Source of the DNA: Lachnospiraceae bacterium
GTDB taxonomy: Bacteria; Bacillota_A; Clostridia; Lachnospirales; Lachnospiraceae
Assembly (NCBI GenBank): GCA_031262285.1
Contig: JAISHZ010000079.1
Span: 1 to 6,982 of the forward strand
Length of the DNA stretch: 6,982 nt
Direction of reading: 5' to 3'
Under the pieces are notes generated by a model, which was not told where the DNA came from, searched no databases, and worked only from the letters and a program-made list of their open reading frames with translations. Shown piece after piece: positions 5,730 through 6,982 of the stretch. The first letter of the stretch is position 1. Each line of letters starts with the position of its first letter. A program made the translations under genes and the position numbers.

Positions 5730-6164
5730 ATGGCAGTGGAACCATTGGGAAGTCTTATGAGCGTCCAGGCTCAAAATATATCCGTTAAGAAGCCGTCAAG
5801 TACGGAAGTATCACAGCAAACGCAAGTCAAAGAAGTATCACAAGATGTGGCGATAGTTGACAAGACAACACCTGCTGTAGAGTACGCCAGATCCAAAGAA
5901 CAAGCGGACAATGGCGACAATTCAAAACAGCAACCCAAAGAACAGACGACAGAGCAAATGAAGCGTGCGGTTGATAAGCTCAATAAAAGTTTACCGCATT
6001 CTGAAGCAATTTTTGGATTTCATGATGCGACCAATCGTGTTACGATCAAGATCGTCGATAAAGAGACCAAGGAAGTGCTCAAAGAATTACCGCCCGAGAA
6101 GACTTTGGATATGATATCAAAAGTATGGGAGCTGGCGGGGATGCTGATCGACGAGAAGAGATAG
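5730..6164 (+). CDS. flaG: FlaG family flagellar protein
   Basis: FlaG proteins are small and encoded next to fliD in many flagellated bacteria. They have been linked to control of filament length, but their biochemical activity is poorly defined. The 144-residue product has two parts. Residues 1-75 are polar, Gln/Ser/Lys/Glu-rich and probably disordered. Residues 76-144 are the FlaG domain: MKRAVDKLNKSLPHSEAIFGFHDATNRVTIKIVDKETKEVL, then the signature ELPPEKTLDMISKVWELAGMLIDEKR at the C terminus. No signal peptide or membrane segment is seen, and there is no cysteine. The ATG at 5730 follows a very strong SD, GGAGGTGA (5716-5723); a second in-frame ATG at 5757 lacks one. The SD sits in a CsrA-type hairpin, so translation is probably repressed by the csrA product encoded just upstream. 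fliD starts 10 nt downstream. Confidence 0.93.
   Translation: MAVEPLGSLMSVQAQNISVKKPSSTEVSQQTQVKEVSQDVAIVDKTTPAVEYARSKEQADNGDNSKQQPKEQTTEQMKRAVDKLNKSLPHSEAIFGFHDATNRVTIKIVDKETKEVLKELPPEKTLDMISKVWELAGMLIDEKR
5805..5842 (+). repeat. Short in-frame direct repeat in flaG
   Basis: GAAGTATCACA occurs at 5805-5815 and again at 5832-5842, offset by 27 nt (nine codons). Each copy encodes EVSQ in the disordered N-terminal part of FlaG. It looks like a small local duplication. Confidence 0.6.
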
Positions 6165-6168
6165 GGGG
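6164..6168 (+). promoter_or_regulatory. Shine-Dalgarno of fliD overlapping the flaG stop
   Basis: GGGGG begins on the last base of the flaG TAG and ends 6 nt before the ATG at 6175, supporting that start over the in-frame ATG at 6196. The overlap with the flaG stop suggests fliD translation is coupled to flaG, so repression of flaG could extend to fliD. Confidence 0.65.
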
Positions 6169-6174
6169 TAGAGT

Positions 6175-6982
6175 ATGCCAATACGAATAACAGGCATGAA
6201 TTCCGGATTGGATACCGAGGCAATCGTGAAAGGACTCGTGGAAGCGCGCCAGATCAAGGTAGACTCCACCAAGAAGGAACAAACAAAGCTAGAATGGAAG
6301 CAGGATGCGTGGAAGACGCTGAATTCAAAATTTTATGGATTTTACACTTCGACGCTTACCGGCATGACATATAAAAGTTCTTATATGAAGAAATCGACTT
6401 CCGTATCAGACAGCAATATCGCTAGTGTTTTGACTTCCAATACTGCGATGAATGCTCAGCAAAATATGGTGGTGAGCAAGCTGGCCAAGACAGGATATTT
6501 GACCGGTGAGAAAATCGCGGCAGCGGATGGCAAGCCAATCGCAAGTGCAGCGACGAAGCTTGCAGACTTAGGGATTGCAGCGGGAAGTTCCTTTGACGTT
6601 ACGATCGGAAGCGGCGCGAGCGCAAAGACGACTTCCATTGCGATAGAAGCGGACACGACGATTGAAGATGTAGTGAATCGGTTCAAAGAGATCGGTTTGA
6701 GCGCAAACTTTGATACCAAGAATAGTCGTTTCTATCTGAGCGCACAAGGCAGCGGAGCAGCGAAAGATTTTACGATCAGTGCTAATTCTGTCAATGGGGT
6801 CGAATCGATAGAAGCTCTGGGACTGACGACAAATTACGATCAATATTTGGATATTTATCGTCAATTTGATGATTTTACCACCAACACTGTCGCAAAAGAT
6901 GCTTATATTGAAAACGAATCGTATCAAAGAGCACAGGCAGCAAAAGCATTATCGGATACATTGGCAGGGTCGATTGCAGACT
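6175..6982 (+). CDS. fliD: Flagellar filament cap protein FliD (3' truncated by window edge)
   Basis: FliD (HAP2) forms the oligomeric cap at the filament tip that guides flagellin polymerisation. It is exported by the flagellar secretion system. The frame from ATG 6175 stays open to the window end: 269 codons, with no stop reached. The N terminus PIRITGMNSGLDTEAIVKGLVEA (2-24) contains the diagnostic GMNSGLDTEAIV motif. It is followed by a charged coiled-coil segment (about 25-60) including LEWKQDAWKTLNSKFYGFY, typical of clostridial FliD. Residues 140-205 form a beta-rich segment (FDVTIGSGASAKTTSIAIEAD, then TTIEDVVNRFKEIGLSANFD) resembling the flagellin hook-IN repeat. The visible part has no cysteine, unlike the FlgK and FlgL proteins here. 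It starts 10 nt after flaG, and the SD overlaps the flaG stop. fliS commonly follows fliD in this group but is out of view. Confidence 0.94.
   Translation, partial: MPIRITGMNSGLDTEAIVKGLVEARQIKVDSTKKEQTKLEWKQDAWKTLNSKFYGFYTSTLTGMTYKSSYMKKSTSVSDSNIASVLTSNTAMNAQQNMVVSKLAKTGYLTGEKIAAADGKPIASAATKLADLGIAAGSSFDVTIGSGASAKTTSIAIEADTTIEDVVNRFKEIGLSANFDTKNSRFYLSAQGSGAAKDFTISANSVNGVESIEALGLTTNYDQYLDIYRQFDDFTTNTVAKDAYIENESYQRAQAAKALSDTLAGSIAD

Overview
The window is a stretch of a flagellar late-assembly operon, with every gene on the + strand. It most likely comes from a motile Gram-positive anaerobe of the Lachnospiraceae (Roseburia, Agathobacter or Butyrivibrio type). This placement is an inference. 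It rests on moderate GC, strong AGGAGG-type Shine-Dalgarno (SD) sequences, FliW paired with a C-terminally extended CsrA as in Bacillus and Clostridium, and two adjacent flgK genes. No 16S or other phylogenetic marker is present.

Layout: the 3' two-thirds of a first flgK (1-1179); a complete second flgK (1233-3224); flgL (3272-4828); a 78-nt gap holding a GC-rich hairpin; fliW (4907-5365); csrA (5367-5585), one nucleotide after the fliW stop; a 144-nt non-coding leader (5586-5729); flaG (5730-6164); and the 5' part of fliD (6175 to the window end). The other gaps are 1 to 53 nt. No convincing intrinsic terminator is visible, so a single polycistronic transcript is likely, perhaps with an extra promoter before flaG. 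Nothing mobile, no RNA gene and no CRISPR array is visible.

Functional logic: FlgK and FlgL form the hook-filament junction, FliD is the filament cap, and FlaG is a small protein linked to filament length. FliW and CsrA form the post-transcriptional flagellin checkpoint known from Bacillus subtilis. There CsrA blocks translation of flagellin mRNA, FliW sequesters CsrA, and excess flagellin sequesters FliW.

The most interesting feature is the csrA-flaG leader. It contains a row of short stem-loops, three of which display GGA in the loop at 25-26 nt spacing. The last has an exact ACANGGANG core with GGA in a hexaloop, and it buries the flaG SD. This looks like a multi-site CsrA target that would place flaG, and possibly fliD, under the regulator encoded just upstream. 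No flagellin gene lies in the window.
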